In this document: positions 1-7,838 of the stretch, one piece after another
Layout of the letters: every line of letters starts with the position of its first letter
How positions within the stretch are numbered: the stretch's first letter is position 1
Assembly (NCBI RefSeq): GCF_019024325.1
Contig: NZ_JAFNJS010000010.1
Location: forward strand, 1-64,000
DNA: 64,000 nt
From: Falsiroseomonas tokyonensis
GTDB lineage: Bacteria; Pseudomonadota; Alphaproteobacteria; Acetobacterales; Acetobacteraceae
Reading direction: 5' to 3'
Notes under the pieces: generated by a model
Seen by the model: the letters and a program-made list of their open reading frames with translations, nothing else
Database searches by the model: none
Told to the model about the DNA's origin: nothing
Position numbers and translations under genes: made by a program

Positions 1-1
1 A

Positions 2-412
2 CGATGCCTGCTCTCATCCCAAGAGCTTGAACCAGCCTACCCGTTCAGGGAATCCTCTGAATGGGGCAGTCCACTAGCGGATGCAGAAATGAGCTTCGAT
101 TTCTGGGGATCGCGCTGGGTCGTCGTTGTACGTGTCGCAGACGCCGATGCTCAGAGTGACTGGTTGGACGTAGGCGACGTCGAGACATCTGCGGCGACGG
201 GCGTGCGGCGCATTGAGATCCGGGTCGCCGGCGTGCACCCGTTCATGACTCGCTTCGCGCACCGAGACCCGGAGGTGATGCAGGCCCTGGTGCGGGTCGC
301 TGCTGCGATGGCTCTGTCGGAGGCGCTGTTGCGCAGCGCGGGCGGGGCAAACCCCGGAGCGATCCGGCGAACCACCAACGACCTTCTGCGCGACGTCTTC
401 TCGACGACTTGA
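2..412 (+). CDS. C-terminal part of a larger protein, probably GHKL/MutL-like ATPase of a Z1-type defence island (partial)
   Basis: The frame is open from the first bases of the window to the TGA at 410-412, so the gene starts left of the window; the ATG at 89 is probably internal. The visible end (136 residues) reads as the tail of a multi-domain protein: a stretch containing EPAYPFRE and WGSPLAD, a beta-rich segment (FWGSRWVVVVRV), HPFMTRFAH, then a helical end. No catalytic motif lies in this part. The TGA overlaps the TTG of the Z1 gene. In related islands the gene before the Z1 gene usually encodes a GHKL (MutL/Hsp90-type) ATPase, and the HPF-plus-helices tail fits my memory of that family. 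The identity is inference from context and tail; the partial status is seen directly. Confidence 0.6.
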   Translation, partial: RCLLSSQELEPAYPFRESSEWGSPLADAEMSFDFWGSRWVVVVRVADADAQSDWLDVGDVETSAATGVRRIEIRVAGVHPFMTRFAHRDPEVMQALVRVAAAMALSEALLRSAGGANPGAIRRTTNDLLRDVFSTT

Positions 413-2736
413 GGCGAGCAGCCGTGCCGGATGAACAGCCCATAGCAACGGTAACACCCATGCCGGACTTCGCCGAAGACCCCGAGGACATGCGTTGGTC
501 GCCGCAACCAGGATCGGAGGCGGAAGGCCTGCTGGCCCACAAGCTCGGCGACAAACCGCCGGAAGCGCGGCTGCAGGTCCTTGCGTCGGCCAGATCCATT
601 CTCGGCAAGGGGGTACCACCGGGCGAGGGCGGAACCGAGACCGGCCTCGTGGTGGGCTATGTGCAGAGCGGCAAGACTCTCTCGTTCATGTCCGTGATGG
701 CCCTCGCGCGCGACAACGGCTTCCCGCTCATCATCTTGATTGCAGGGTCCTCGACTCAGCTGTCGGACCAGTCCTTCAAGCGCCTTCGCGACGATCTTCG
801 TATCAGCGTCAACGGTCGCCGGCCCTGGGCGCTTTACCCAAATCCGCGGGCTGCAGAGGCTGACGGGATCGCCGGCATGCTGGATCAGTGGCGCGATCCG
901 AACGTGCCGCCGAACCAGCGCAAGACAGTCGTGCTAGCGGTGATGAAGCAGTTCGCGAACCTGCGGCACCTCGCACGGCTGCTTCAGCAGCTCTCCCTGC
1001 AAGATATACCAACGCTGATCATCGACGATGAAGCCGACCAGGCGAGCTTGAACACCATGGCGCAGCAAGCAGCGCGCCTCCAGCAGAACCGGATGAGCAC
1101 GACCTATCGGCGCATCCTAGAGATCCGACAGGCCGTAGGCTCCCACACATTTCTCCAATACACCGCGACGCCGCAAGCTCCGCTTCTGATCAGCATCATC
1201 GACACGCTGTCGCCGAACTGGGTAGAGGTGCTGGAGCCGGGCGGCGGCTACACTGGCGGGCAGACCTTCTTCCCGCCGCCACCGCCGCGACAGGCGCCGC
1301 CAACGCCGCAGCAGCTCGTGCGGCTGATACCTGCGGCTGAGATCCCGGCGGCGGGCAACCAGCCACAGGCGGCTCCACAGACGCTCCAGTTCGCGCTCCG
1401 CCTGTTTATGGTTGGCGTCGCCGCAGCCTTCGTGCTCGACCAGGACGGCAATCGCTCGATGCTGGTCCATCCGTCGGTTCGAACGGCAGATCACCAAATG
1501 TACGTGAATTGGATCCGCGACCTGTTCCATGGCTGGCAGGCTACTTTCAGGCGCGGCGACGCGGACCCTATCGCCCAGGCTCTGGCTGAGGAGTTCCGGC
1601 CTGCTTACGACGATCTGGCAGCATCGGTCGGTGAGACCATGCCGACCTTCGATGCGATCAAGAGCCGCTTTCGGCAAGCGTTCAATGAAACCGAGATTAA
1701 GGAGGTAAACCGCCGAGTTGGCGGTCCCCCAGTTATCATTGAGTGGGGACAGCGCACGGGTTGGATCCTGGTGGGCGGCTTGGCGATGGACCGCGGCTTC
1801 ACCGTCGAGGGCCTGACCGTCACCTATATGCCGAGGAGCCTTGGCGGCGGCAACGCGGATAGCCTGCAACAGCGCGCTCGCTTCTTCGGCTACAAGGGCC
1901 GCTATCTTGGTTTCTGCAGAGTTTTCCTGCCACGCGACGTGAAGCGAGCCTTCGAGGATTACGTCCTGCACGAGGAAGCAATGCGGCGCGACCTGGTAGA
2001 GGTTCAACAGGCCAGGCAGCCGCTTGATACGTGGCCGCGGCGCTTCGTGCTCAGCCCAGCCCTGAAGCCCTGCCGCGACAACGTTTTGGAGCACGGCTAT
2101 ATGCGTGCGCCGGCCGTTCCGGACGACTGGTTCTTGGCGCAGGCGTACCTCGGGCGTGGTGGGTTCGAGGAGCACAACAGAGGGATCATTGCGCGCTTTG
2201 TCACGGGGCACGCATTCCGCCCGGACGATGGTCACCCCGATCGAACTGTGTACCAGCGTCACGAGATCACGGACTTGCTTCCGCTGCGCGACGTGATTGA
2301 GACACTGCTTGTCGACTACCGTCTCCGCGATCCGGGCGAGGCAGAACGCTGGGGCCTGTTGCTCGCCCAACTCGGCCGTATGCTGGACGAAGATTCCAAC
2401 GCTCGCGCCGTTGTCTACCGAATGAGTCCCGCCGAAGCGCGCAAGCGCGCCATCTATGACACTGGCCGACTCAAGTATCTCTACCAAGGCGAGTACCCGG
2501 TTAACCCGCCAGATCGTCGGGGGACGATCTACCGGGGTGACAAGAGCATGTTCATCGAGGGCGTGGTCACCGTTCAAATCCACGAGTTGGATCTGACGCT
2601 GCGCGCTGAGGGCGGAGCGCCCGTCGCGTCCAACGTGCCGTTCCTCGCATTGCGTCTGCCGGCGGGGCAGGCTCAGCCGATGGTCTTCCAAACGCAACCC
2701 AACCAGCCGGTGCTCGGCCAAGAGGGTGAGGGGTGA
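409..2736 (+). CDS. Z1 domain-containing superfamily II-like ATPase/helicase of a predicted defence system
   Basis: A 775-residue protein with helicase-like motifs: a Walker A-like GYVQSGKT at residues 83-90, a Walker B/DEAD-like IDDEAD at 205-210, a motif III-like YTATP at 251-255, and a motif VI-like QQRARFFGYK from 487. This layout is typical of the Z1 domain (PF10593), found in predicted restriction-like islands beside GHKL ATPases and PD-(D/E)XK nucleases. A role in nucleic-acid translocation or remodelling is inferred. The frame can start at TTG 409 (overlapping the previous stop) or at GTG 424, which has AGGCGA eight bases upstream and may be the real start. The 3' end overlaps the next gene by four bases. 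Base composition is visibly less GC-rich than genes right of 4 kb, a sign of transfer. Confidence 0.85.
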   Translation: MRRAAVPDEQPIATVTPMPDFAEDPEDMRWSPQPGSEAEGLLAHKLGDKPPEARLQVLASARSILGKGVPPGEGGTETGLVVGYVQSGKTLSFMSVMALARDNGFPLIILIAGSSTQLSDQSFKRLRDDLRISVNGRRPWALYPNPRAAEADGIAGMLDQWRDPNVPPNQRKTVVLAVMKQFANLRHLARLLQQLSLQDIPTLIIDDEADQASLNTMAQQAARLQQNRMSTTYRRILEIRQAVGSHTFLQYTATPQAPLLISIIDTLSPNWVEVLEPGGGYTGGQTFFPPPPPRQAPPTPQQLVRLIPAAEIPAAGNQPQAAPQTLQFALRLFMVGVAAAFVLDQDGNRSMLVHPSVRTADHQMYVNWIRDLFHGWQATFRRGDADPIAQALAEEFRPAYDDLAASVGETMPTFDAIKSRFRQAFNETEIKEVNRRVGGPPVIIEWGQRTGWILVGGLAMDRGFTVEGLTVTYMPRSLGGGNADSLQQRARFFGYKGRYLGFCRVFLPRDVKRAFEDYVLHEEAMRRDLVEVQQARQPLDTWPRRFVLSPALKPCRDNVLEHGYMRAPAVPDDWFLAQAYLGRGGFEEHNRGIIARFVTGHAFRPDDGHPDRTVYQRHEITDLLPLRDVIETLLVDYRLRDPGEAERWGLLLAQLGRMLDEDSNARAVVYRMSPAEARKRAIYDTGRLKYLYQGEYPVNPPDRRGTIYRGDKSMFIEGVVTVQIHELDLTLRAEGGAPVASNVPFLALRLPAGQAQPMVFQTQPNQPVLGQEGEG

Positions 2737-3719
2737 ACGCGGCCGAACTGCGCCGTCTCTTCCAGCGCCTTGCGGGCAACGCCGCGCCCGCAGAAGGCAC
2801 GTTCGCTGCGCTGGAGGTGCCCGGCTCGGGTGGCCACATGGCTTTCCTCTCGGCGACCGGTACGCCCGGCTTACTGTTGAGTACGTCCGGCGATGGGCCG
2901 CGCCCGCCTCGTATCCGGCTGTCTGGCCTAGACGCGATGTTCGGTGTGCCATGCGCTGTATCGGTTGCTGGGGGCGTGCCCGAGGAGCGGCGCATGACCG
3001 TGCTTTCATGCACGGCGGGCGCTGATGTCAGGCCGCTGTTCGCTGAGTTCGGCGGCACGTTTCTGCGTCTGGTCGGACCTTTGCCGACGATGGAGCAAGC
3101 TTCGTTAGCTGTCGCGCGTTTTGCAGCGCTCCTGTCGTCCTTGACCCGCCCCTCGCGCCAGAGCGTCACGGGGCTGATCGGAGAGTTGATGGTCTTGCTG
3201 CTCGCCGCGGACCCGGCGACCGCGATCGCTTGCTGGCGGCGCTCGGCGGGCGACAAGTTCGACTTTGTCGCGCCGGATGCCAGGGTAGAATGCAAGGCGG
3301 CCTCGCCCGGGCTCCGGATTCACTCGTTCTCTTGGGAGCAGTGCAATCCTCCGGTTGGCCCTGCACTCGTCGCCTCGCTGTTCGTCGAGGCAACCGGTGG
3401 CGGCACCACGGTGCGCGAACTCCTCGATCGGATCGAGGCACGCCTTTCGGCAGTGCCGGAGGCGGCCGTGAAGCTGCGCGAGACGGTCGCGTCAACAATG
3501 GGGGCCGCGTTGCCGGAAACACTGGACGCAACGTTCGACGAGGCCACCTGCCGGGCAAGCTTGAGGTGGTTCGATCTCCGGCACGTGCCAGCCATTCGAG
3601 GCGACTTGCCGTCGGGTGTAGGAAGCGTGCGGTTCAGTTCTGACCTGACCCTGGTTGCACCGGTAGCGCCAGCGTTAGCGCACACCGGGCTGCAAGGGCT
3701 GCTTCCGGTCGCACACTGA
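2733..3719 (+). CDS. PD-(D/E)XK motif nuclease-family protein (DUF4420-like), partner of the Z1 protein
   Basis: A 328-residue protein starting at GTG 2733, which overlaps the Z1 stop (GTGA), so translation is probably coupled. The nuclease-like core is GELMVLL near residue 150, then DKFDF (D174, D177) and VECK (E186, K188), a good match to the D...ExK pattern of the PD-(D/E)XK fold. It fits the DUF4420 family (PF14390) seen next to Z1 genes. The rest of the chain has no motif I recognise. The role as the DNA-cutting component is inferred from the fold and context; cutting specificity cannot be read. A perfect hairpin follows 26 bases after the stop, so the operon probably ends here. Confidence 0.8.
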   Translation: MNAAELRRLFQRLAGNAAPAEGTFAALEVPGSGGHMAFLSATGTPGLLLSTSGDGPRPPRIRLSGLDAMFGVPCAVSVAGGVPEERRMTVLSCTAGADVRPLFAEFGGTFLRLVGPLPTMEQASLAVARFAALLSSLTRPSRQSVTGLIGELMVLLLAADPATAIACWRRSAGDKFDFVAPDARVECKAASPGLRIHSFSWEQCNPPVGPALVASLFVEATGGGTTVRELLDRIEARLSAVPEAAVKLRETVASTMGAALPETLDATFDEATCRASLRWFDLRHVPAIRGDLPSGVGSVRFSSDLTLVAPVAPALAHTGLQGLLPVAH

Positions 3720-3744
3720 CGCTAGAACGGGTAGGCGTCTCACG

Positions 3745-3762
3745 GCGGGGCATGCGCCCCGC
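3745..3762 (+). terminator. GC hairpin after the island operon
   Basis: A perfect 7-bp stem (GCGGGGC, loop ATGC, GCCCCGC) 26 bases after the nuclease stop. There is no T-tract, so it may be a 3'-end stabiliser or a Rho-assisted end rather than a classical intrinsic terminator. Confidence 0.4.
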
Positions 3763-3987
3763 TAACTCCGCCGCACTTGTGGCGCGGGAAAATAAGGACT
3801 TCCTGGGGCGTTCAGCTCGGCTGGTTGATCGTCCAAGTCGCCAGGTTCGGAGAAATTGGGGCCGAAGAGAGGGACCTCACCGCCTTTTCCCGGGCGCGCA
3901 ACCACCAACCTGTCCCCGAGAACCCCGCGGAACCGGCGGTTCCCGGCGGGCCTACCCCGGGGAGAGACAGGTAGCGAAGTGCGGAAG
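3763..3987. other. Non-coding junction between defence island and tRNA-Arg
   Basis: I see no convincing gene. The segment lies just past the CCA end of the tRNA. It holds a small hairpin (GGAACC, loop GGC, GGTTCC, 3929-3943) that could end the tRNA transcript. Just after it is TTCCCGGCGGG, which resembles the T-arm end of the tRNA (TCCCCGGCGGG on the same strand), a possible decayed attachment-site remnant. No integrase is present here. Confidence 0.4.
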
Positions 3988-4064
3988 TGGCGTCCCCGGC
4001 GGGATTCGAACCCACGGCCCCCAGATTAGGAATCTGGTGCTCTATCCGGCTGAGCTACGGAGAC
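3988..4064 (-). tRNA. tRNA-Arg (anticodon CCT)
   Basis: The reverse complement folds as a complete 77-nt tRNA. The acceptor GTCTCCG pairs with CGGGGAC (one G-T wobble), the D-stem is GCTC/GAGC, and the anticodon stem CCAGA/TCTGG encloses TTCCTAA with anticodon CCT. The variable region has 5 nt, the T-arm is GTGGG-TTCGAAT-CCCGC, the discriminator is G, and CCA is encoded. The 3' end faces the defence island, the usual polarity for integration into a tRNA gene. Confidence 0.96.
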
Positions 4065-4167
4065 GTGGCCTCAGGTTACCACAGCCCCCGCGGCGCCTGC
4101 GAGGGGGTGGGATGACAGCCCGCCCGCAATATCCCCATGATGCCCTCCGCAGCCAAGGAGGCGCCCC

Positions 4168-4347
4168 ATGCCGGATCCCCTGCCCGAGCCGCTTTTCGAC
4201 GCGCTGATCGCCCGTGCCGGCCTTCCCCTGACGCCCGCCGAGCGGGACAGCGTGCGCGCCGCGTCCCGGCATATCGCGGCGCTCACCGAAAGGCTGCGCC
4301 CGCAGGCCCAGGTGGCATTGGAACCCGCCACGGTGTTTCGGCCATGA
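4168..4347 (+). CDS. AtzG-like small subunit of an amidase
   Basis: A 59-residue helical protein starting at ATG 4168, with AAGGAG seven bases upstream. Its TGA overlaps the ATG of the amidase (ATGA), so the two are translationally coupled. Size, helical character and position match AtzG/DUF4089 proteins, small partners of AtzE-type amidases (1-carboxybiuret hydrolase in the cyanuric acid pathway). The family call rests mainly on size and context because the sequence is too short for strong motifs. The complex probably acts in the cytoplasm; no signal peptide is present. Confidence 0.65.
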   Translation: MPDPLPEPLFDALIARAGLPLTPAERDSVRAASRHIAALTERLRPQAQVALEPATVFRP

Positions 4348-5738
4348 GTGGCATGGGCGAACTCCCTCTCGGCCTGGCCGAGGCCGCCCGGCTGATCGCG
4401 GCGAAGCAGCTTTCCCCGGTCGAACTGGCCGAATGTGCCCTGACCCGGGCCGAGGCCCGGAATCCGGAGCTGCACGCCTTCATCCGCCTGACCCCCGACC
4501 TCGCCTTGTCCCAGGCCCGGGCGGCGGAGGCGCGGCAGATGTCCGGCGCGCTGAAGGGTCCGCTGGACGGCATCCCGATCGGCCACAAGGACATCTTTGA
4601 GACCGCCGGCATCCCGACGACCGGGCATTCGCGCATCCTCGCGGACCATGTGCCGGCCAAGGATGCGGCGGTGGTCCGCGCCTGGGCGGAGGCCGGGGCG
4701 GTCACCATCGGCAAGACCGCGACGCATGAATTCGCCTGGGGCGGCCCCTCCTTCGACCTGCCCTGGCCGCCCGCCCGCAATCCCTGGGACACGACGCGCT
4801 TCACCGGCGGGTCCTCCACCGGCGCCGGCGCGGCCGTTGCGGCCGGGCTGGTGCTGGGCGCCACGGGCAGCGACACCGGCGGCTCCATTCGCGGCCCCGC
4901 CGGGCTCTGTGGCCTGGCCGGCATCAAGCCGACCTATGGCCTGTGTTCCCGCAGCGGCGTGCTGCCGCTGGCGCATAGTCTGGACACCACCGGCCCCATC
5001 GCCTGGACGGTGGAGGATTGCGCCCTGCTGCTGCAGGCCATGGCCGGGCATGACCCGGAGGATCCCTCCTCCGCCGACCGCCCGGTGCCGGACCTAATCT
5101 CCGGCCTCGGCGGCGGCGTGCGCGGCCTGCGCATCGGCCTCATCCGCCACTTTCATGAGTCCGACCTGGTCGCCAGCCCCGCCGTCCGCGCCGGCGTCGA
5201 CCATATGGCGGCGGTGCTGCGCGCCGAGGGCGCCATCCTGTCGGAGGTCACGCTGCCGCCGCTGCTGGATTTCCACGCCGCCGGCTGGCTGATCCTGATG
5301 TCGGAGGCGCATGCGGTGCACGAGCCCTGGCTGCGCACCCGCTTCCACGACTATGGCGAGATCCTGCGGGAAAGGTTGGCGCTCGCCACTCTGGTCTCGG
5401 CGGCGGACTACCTGCAGGCGCAGCGCCAGCGCCGCCGGCTCTGCCAGCAGGTTGCCGCGGCGATGGAAGGGGTGGACCTGCTGCTGACCGCGGCGCAGCC
5501 GACGGAGGCGCTGCCGATCGATCGCGTCAGCAAATTCGCCAGCCTGGAATCGCCCGGCCTCACCATCCCCTTCAACCTGACGGGCCAGCCGGCGCTGGCG
5601 GTCTGCACCGGCTTCGGGGAGGGTGGTCTGCCCGTCGGCGCCCAGCTCATCGGCCGACCCTTTGAGGACGCCACGGTGCTGCGCGCCGGTCATGCCTTCG
5701 AGCGTGCGACCGCCTGGCGGGCGCGGCGGGCCGCGTAG
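4344..5738 (+). CDS. AtzE-like amidase signature hydrolase
   Basis: A 464-residue amidase-signature enzyme. The Ser-cisSer-Lys triad is visible: K82 in GHKD, cis-Ser about S157 in GGSSTGAG, and nucleophile S181 in SDTGGSIR, followed by AGIKPTYG. Start ATG 4344 overlaps the stop of the AtzG-like gene; the frame stays open upstream but has no reason to start there. With the AtzG-like partner, the closest named family is AtzE (carboxybiuret hydrolase). The rest of the cyanurate pathway is not here, so the true substrate (a ureido or amide compound) is open. It ends three bases from the convergent efflux operon. Confidence 0.8.
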   Translation: MSGMGELPLGLAEAARLIAAKQLSPVELAECALTRAEARNPELHAFIRLTPDLALSQARAAEARQMSGALKGPLDGIPIGHKDIFETAGIPTTGHSRILADHVPAKDAAVVRAWAEAGAVTIGKTATHEFAWGGPSFDLPWPPARNPWDTTRFTGGSSTGAGAAVAAGLVLGATGSDTGGSIRGPAGLCGLAGIKPTYGLCSRSGVLPLAHSLDTTGPIAWTVEDCALLLQAMAGHDPEDPSSADRPVPDLISGLGGGVRGLRIGLIRHFHESDLVASPAVRAGVDHMAAVLRAEGAILSEVTLPPLLDFHAAGWLILMSEAHAVHEPWLRTRFHDYGEILRERLALATLVSAADYLQAQRQRRRLCQQVAAAMEGVDLLLTAAQPTEALPIDRVSKFASLESPGLTIPFNLTGQPALAVCTGFGEGGLPVGAQLIGRPFEDATVLRAGHAFERATAWRARRAA

Positions 5739-5741
5739 CCT

Positions 5742-7838
5742 TCAGGGCAGCACCAGGTCCCCCGGCGCCAGCCCCTCCCGGATCTCGACGCCGCCGGGGG
5801 TGCTGATGCCGAGGGTGACGGGCACCACCTCCTCCCGCCCGCCGCGGCGCACCCGGACGGCGCGGCCCCCGGGCCCGCCCTGGATGGCGTGCGGCGGCAG
5901 CACCAGCGCATCCGGCTTCTCGTAGATGATGATGGACAGGCTGGCGGACATGCCGACGGCCAGCATCCGCCGCTGCTCTGGCGACAGCCCCTCCACCGCC
6001 ACGGAGATGGGGAAGCTCGGCATGCCGCTGCGGCTGCTGGCCTCGCTGCCGGCCTGGGCGGCCACGCTGGTGACGCGGCCTTCCAGCACCAGGTCACCGA
6101 AGGCGTCGCCCGTCACCGTCACCTTCTGGCCGATGCGCAGCTTGTTCACGTCAATCTCGTCCACCGTGGCACGCACCTGGAAGGTCTCCAGCGCGCCCAG
6201 GGTGAACATGGTCTGGCCACGCTGCACGCGCGATCCGGGCTCGATGGTCTCGGCGCGGCGGCCGCCGGGGCCTTCGGGCGGCATCAGCACCACGCCCGCC
6301 ACCGGGGCCAGCACGGTGGCATTGGCGAGATCCGCCTCCAGCTCCCGCACCTTCACCTCGGCATTGGCGAGCTCGAGCTCCGCGATGCGCAGCGTCTGCG
6401 CGTCGCCGCGCGCCAGCGTCGCCTCCAGGTCGTTCTCCGCCGCCTGCACCTGCAGCTGCTGGTTCCGCTGCTGCTGCACCAGGGCGCGATGCTCATCCGC
6501 CGCGATGATGCCGCGCGAGAGCAGCATGCGCGTCTGCGCCACGCGCGCGGTGATGTCGGACAGCTCCAGACGCGCCTGGGCCAGGGCGCGGCGGGCGCGC
6601 GCCACCTCGAAGCCGGTGGCCCAGCCGCGCAGCTCCGCCACGCGCTGCCGGGCGCGGATTTCCGCGCTGCGCGCATCGCGCAGGCGCACCTCGACATCGT
6701 TCAGGTCGAGCCGCAGCAGCGGCTGGCCGCGTTCCACCTGGCTGCCGTATTGGAACAGCCTTTCCTGCACCAGCCCGTCGAAGGGGCCGACGACGCTGAC
6801 CAGCGACCCTGCATCCAGCATGCCCACCACCGCGATGCGGGAGGAGATGGGCTGCGGCGTCAGCGTGATCGGCGGCATTCCGCCGGCATTCGCCTCCGGC
6901 GCGCCGCTCCAGCCCGTGGGCAGCGGCAGCCAGGCATAGGCGCCGGTGGCCAGCAGCAGCAGCGCCACGCCGGCCGCCCCGCCCAGGCGCGCCAGGCGCA
7001 TGCGGCGGGCCTGGGCCTGGTCGCGGATCGCGCCCTGCTCCAGCTGCAGATAGGCGGTCTGCAGCTTGCGGTGCTGCTCGGCCAGGTCGCGGCTCAGCGC
7101 CGCCTCCGCCGCCGCCAGGCGCTCCGCCTCCGTCACATCGGTCAGGGAGGCGGTCAGGCCGAGGCGCCCGGCTTCGGGGCCCACGCGCAAGCGATAGGCG
7201 CGGCTGCTGACAGCCAGGCGCCGCCCGTCGAAATCCACCACCAGGCGCGGCGGTGGCGCCGCCGCGCCGATCGGTTCCAGCAGCGCATCCAGCAGCGCAT
7301 CGGCGCGGCCATCCTGCGGCAGCAGCGCGGCCAGCGTGGCGCCGGGGGCGGTGGCCGGATCCAGGCCCAGCATGGCGGCCGCCGCGCTGTTCAGCGTGAT
7401 GACGGCGCCATCGCTGCCCAGCGTCAGCACGCCATCGGCCAGCCCGTCCAGCGCCGCGCCGAAGCCCAGCTGCAGGCGATCATGGCTTTCGCGCAGCGCG
7501 AGCTCCGCCGCGGCGCGCGCCGCCAGCAGCAGCAGCCCCTCCCGCTTCGCCGGCGCCAGGTCGCGCGGCGCGGCATCCTGCACGCAGAGCACGCCCCGCG
7601 CCTGGCCCCGCACATCCCGCAGCGGCGCGCCTGCGAAGAATCCGCCGCCTTCGGCAAGCTGCGGCAGCACCAGCAGGCCCGGCGCGGCCATCGTCTCGGC
7701 CCATGCCTCGGCCAGGGCCGGCTCGGCCGGCGGTTGCACGAAAATCCGCCCGCTGGCGCAGCCGGTCAGCGTGGCGGCCAGGCGCGCGATGTCGTCGAGC
7801 GCGGCAGGCGCCTCGGCAGGCAGGGCTCCGCCCATCAC
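5742..7838 (-). CDS. Periplasmic adaptor (HlyD/MacA type) fused to N-terminal GAF-like and PAS domains
   Basis: A 698-residue fusion. Residues about 10-115 look like a GAF domain (GRIFVQ, ARGVLCVQDA, then a helix). About 120-236 look like a PAS domain (DGLADGVLTLGSDGAVITLN, closing in LTASLTDVTEAE). A coiled coil runs to 278 and one membrane helix lies at about 285-305. The rest is a classical adaptor: lipoyl halves (VVGPFDGLVQERL, and ATVLAPVAGVV), an alpha-hairpin of about 125 residues, then beta-barrel and membrane-proximal domains. The sensor part should be cytoplasmic and the adaptor periplasmic. GTG 7838 overlaps the TolC-like stop (GTGA); an ATG follows directly. It would link the ABC pump to the outer-membrane channel; the sensor may gate it (inference). 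Confidence 0.85.
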   Translation of the reverse strand: MMGGALPAEAPAALDDIARLAATLTGCASGRIFVQPPAEPALAEAWAETMAAPGLLVLPQLAEGGGFFAGAPLRDVRGQARGVLCVQDAAPRDLAPAKREGLLLLAARAAAELALRESHDRLQLGFGAALDGLADGVLTLGSDGAVITLNSAAAAMLGLDPATAPGATLAALLPQDGRADALLDALLEPIGAAAPPPRLVVDFDGRRLAVSSRAYRLRVGPEAGRLGLTASLTDVTEAERLAAAEAALSRDLAEQHRKLQTAYLQLEQGAIRDQAQARRMRLARLGGAAGVALLLLATGAYAWLPLPTGWSGAPEANAGGMPPITLTPQPISSRIAVVGMLDAGSLVSVVGPFDGLVQERLFQYGSQVERGQPLLRLDLNDVEVRLRDARSAEIRARQRVAELRGWATGFEVARARRALAQARLELSDITARVAQTRMLLSRGIIAADEHRALVQQQRNQQLQVQAAENDLEATLARGDAQTLRIAELELANAEVKVRELEADLANATVLAPVAGVVLMPPEGPGGRRAETIEPGSRVQRGQTMFTLGALETFQVRATVDEIDVNKLRIGQKVTVTGDAFGDLVLEGRVTSVAAQAGSEASSRSGMPSFPISVAVEGLSPEQRRMLAVGMSASLSIIIYEKPDALVLPPHAIQGGPGGRAVRVRRGGREEVVPVTLGISTPGGVEIREGLAPGDLVLP

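Noticed and set aside
3752-4207. A 151-residue plus-strand open frame across the tRNA
   Set aside because: It contains the nonsense peptide typical of translated tRNA genes (GVPGGIRTHGPQIRNLVLYP); the tRNA explains the sequence.
7424-7704. Short Arg/Ala-rich frames inside the adaptor gene
   Set aside because: Same-strand shadows of the real adaptor reading frame.
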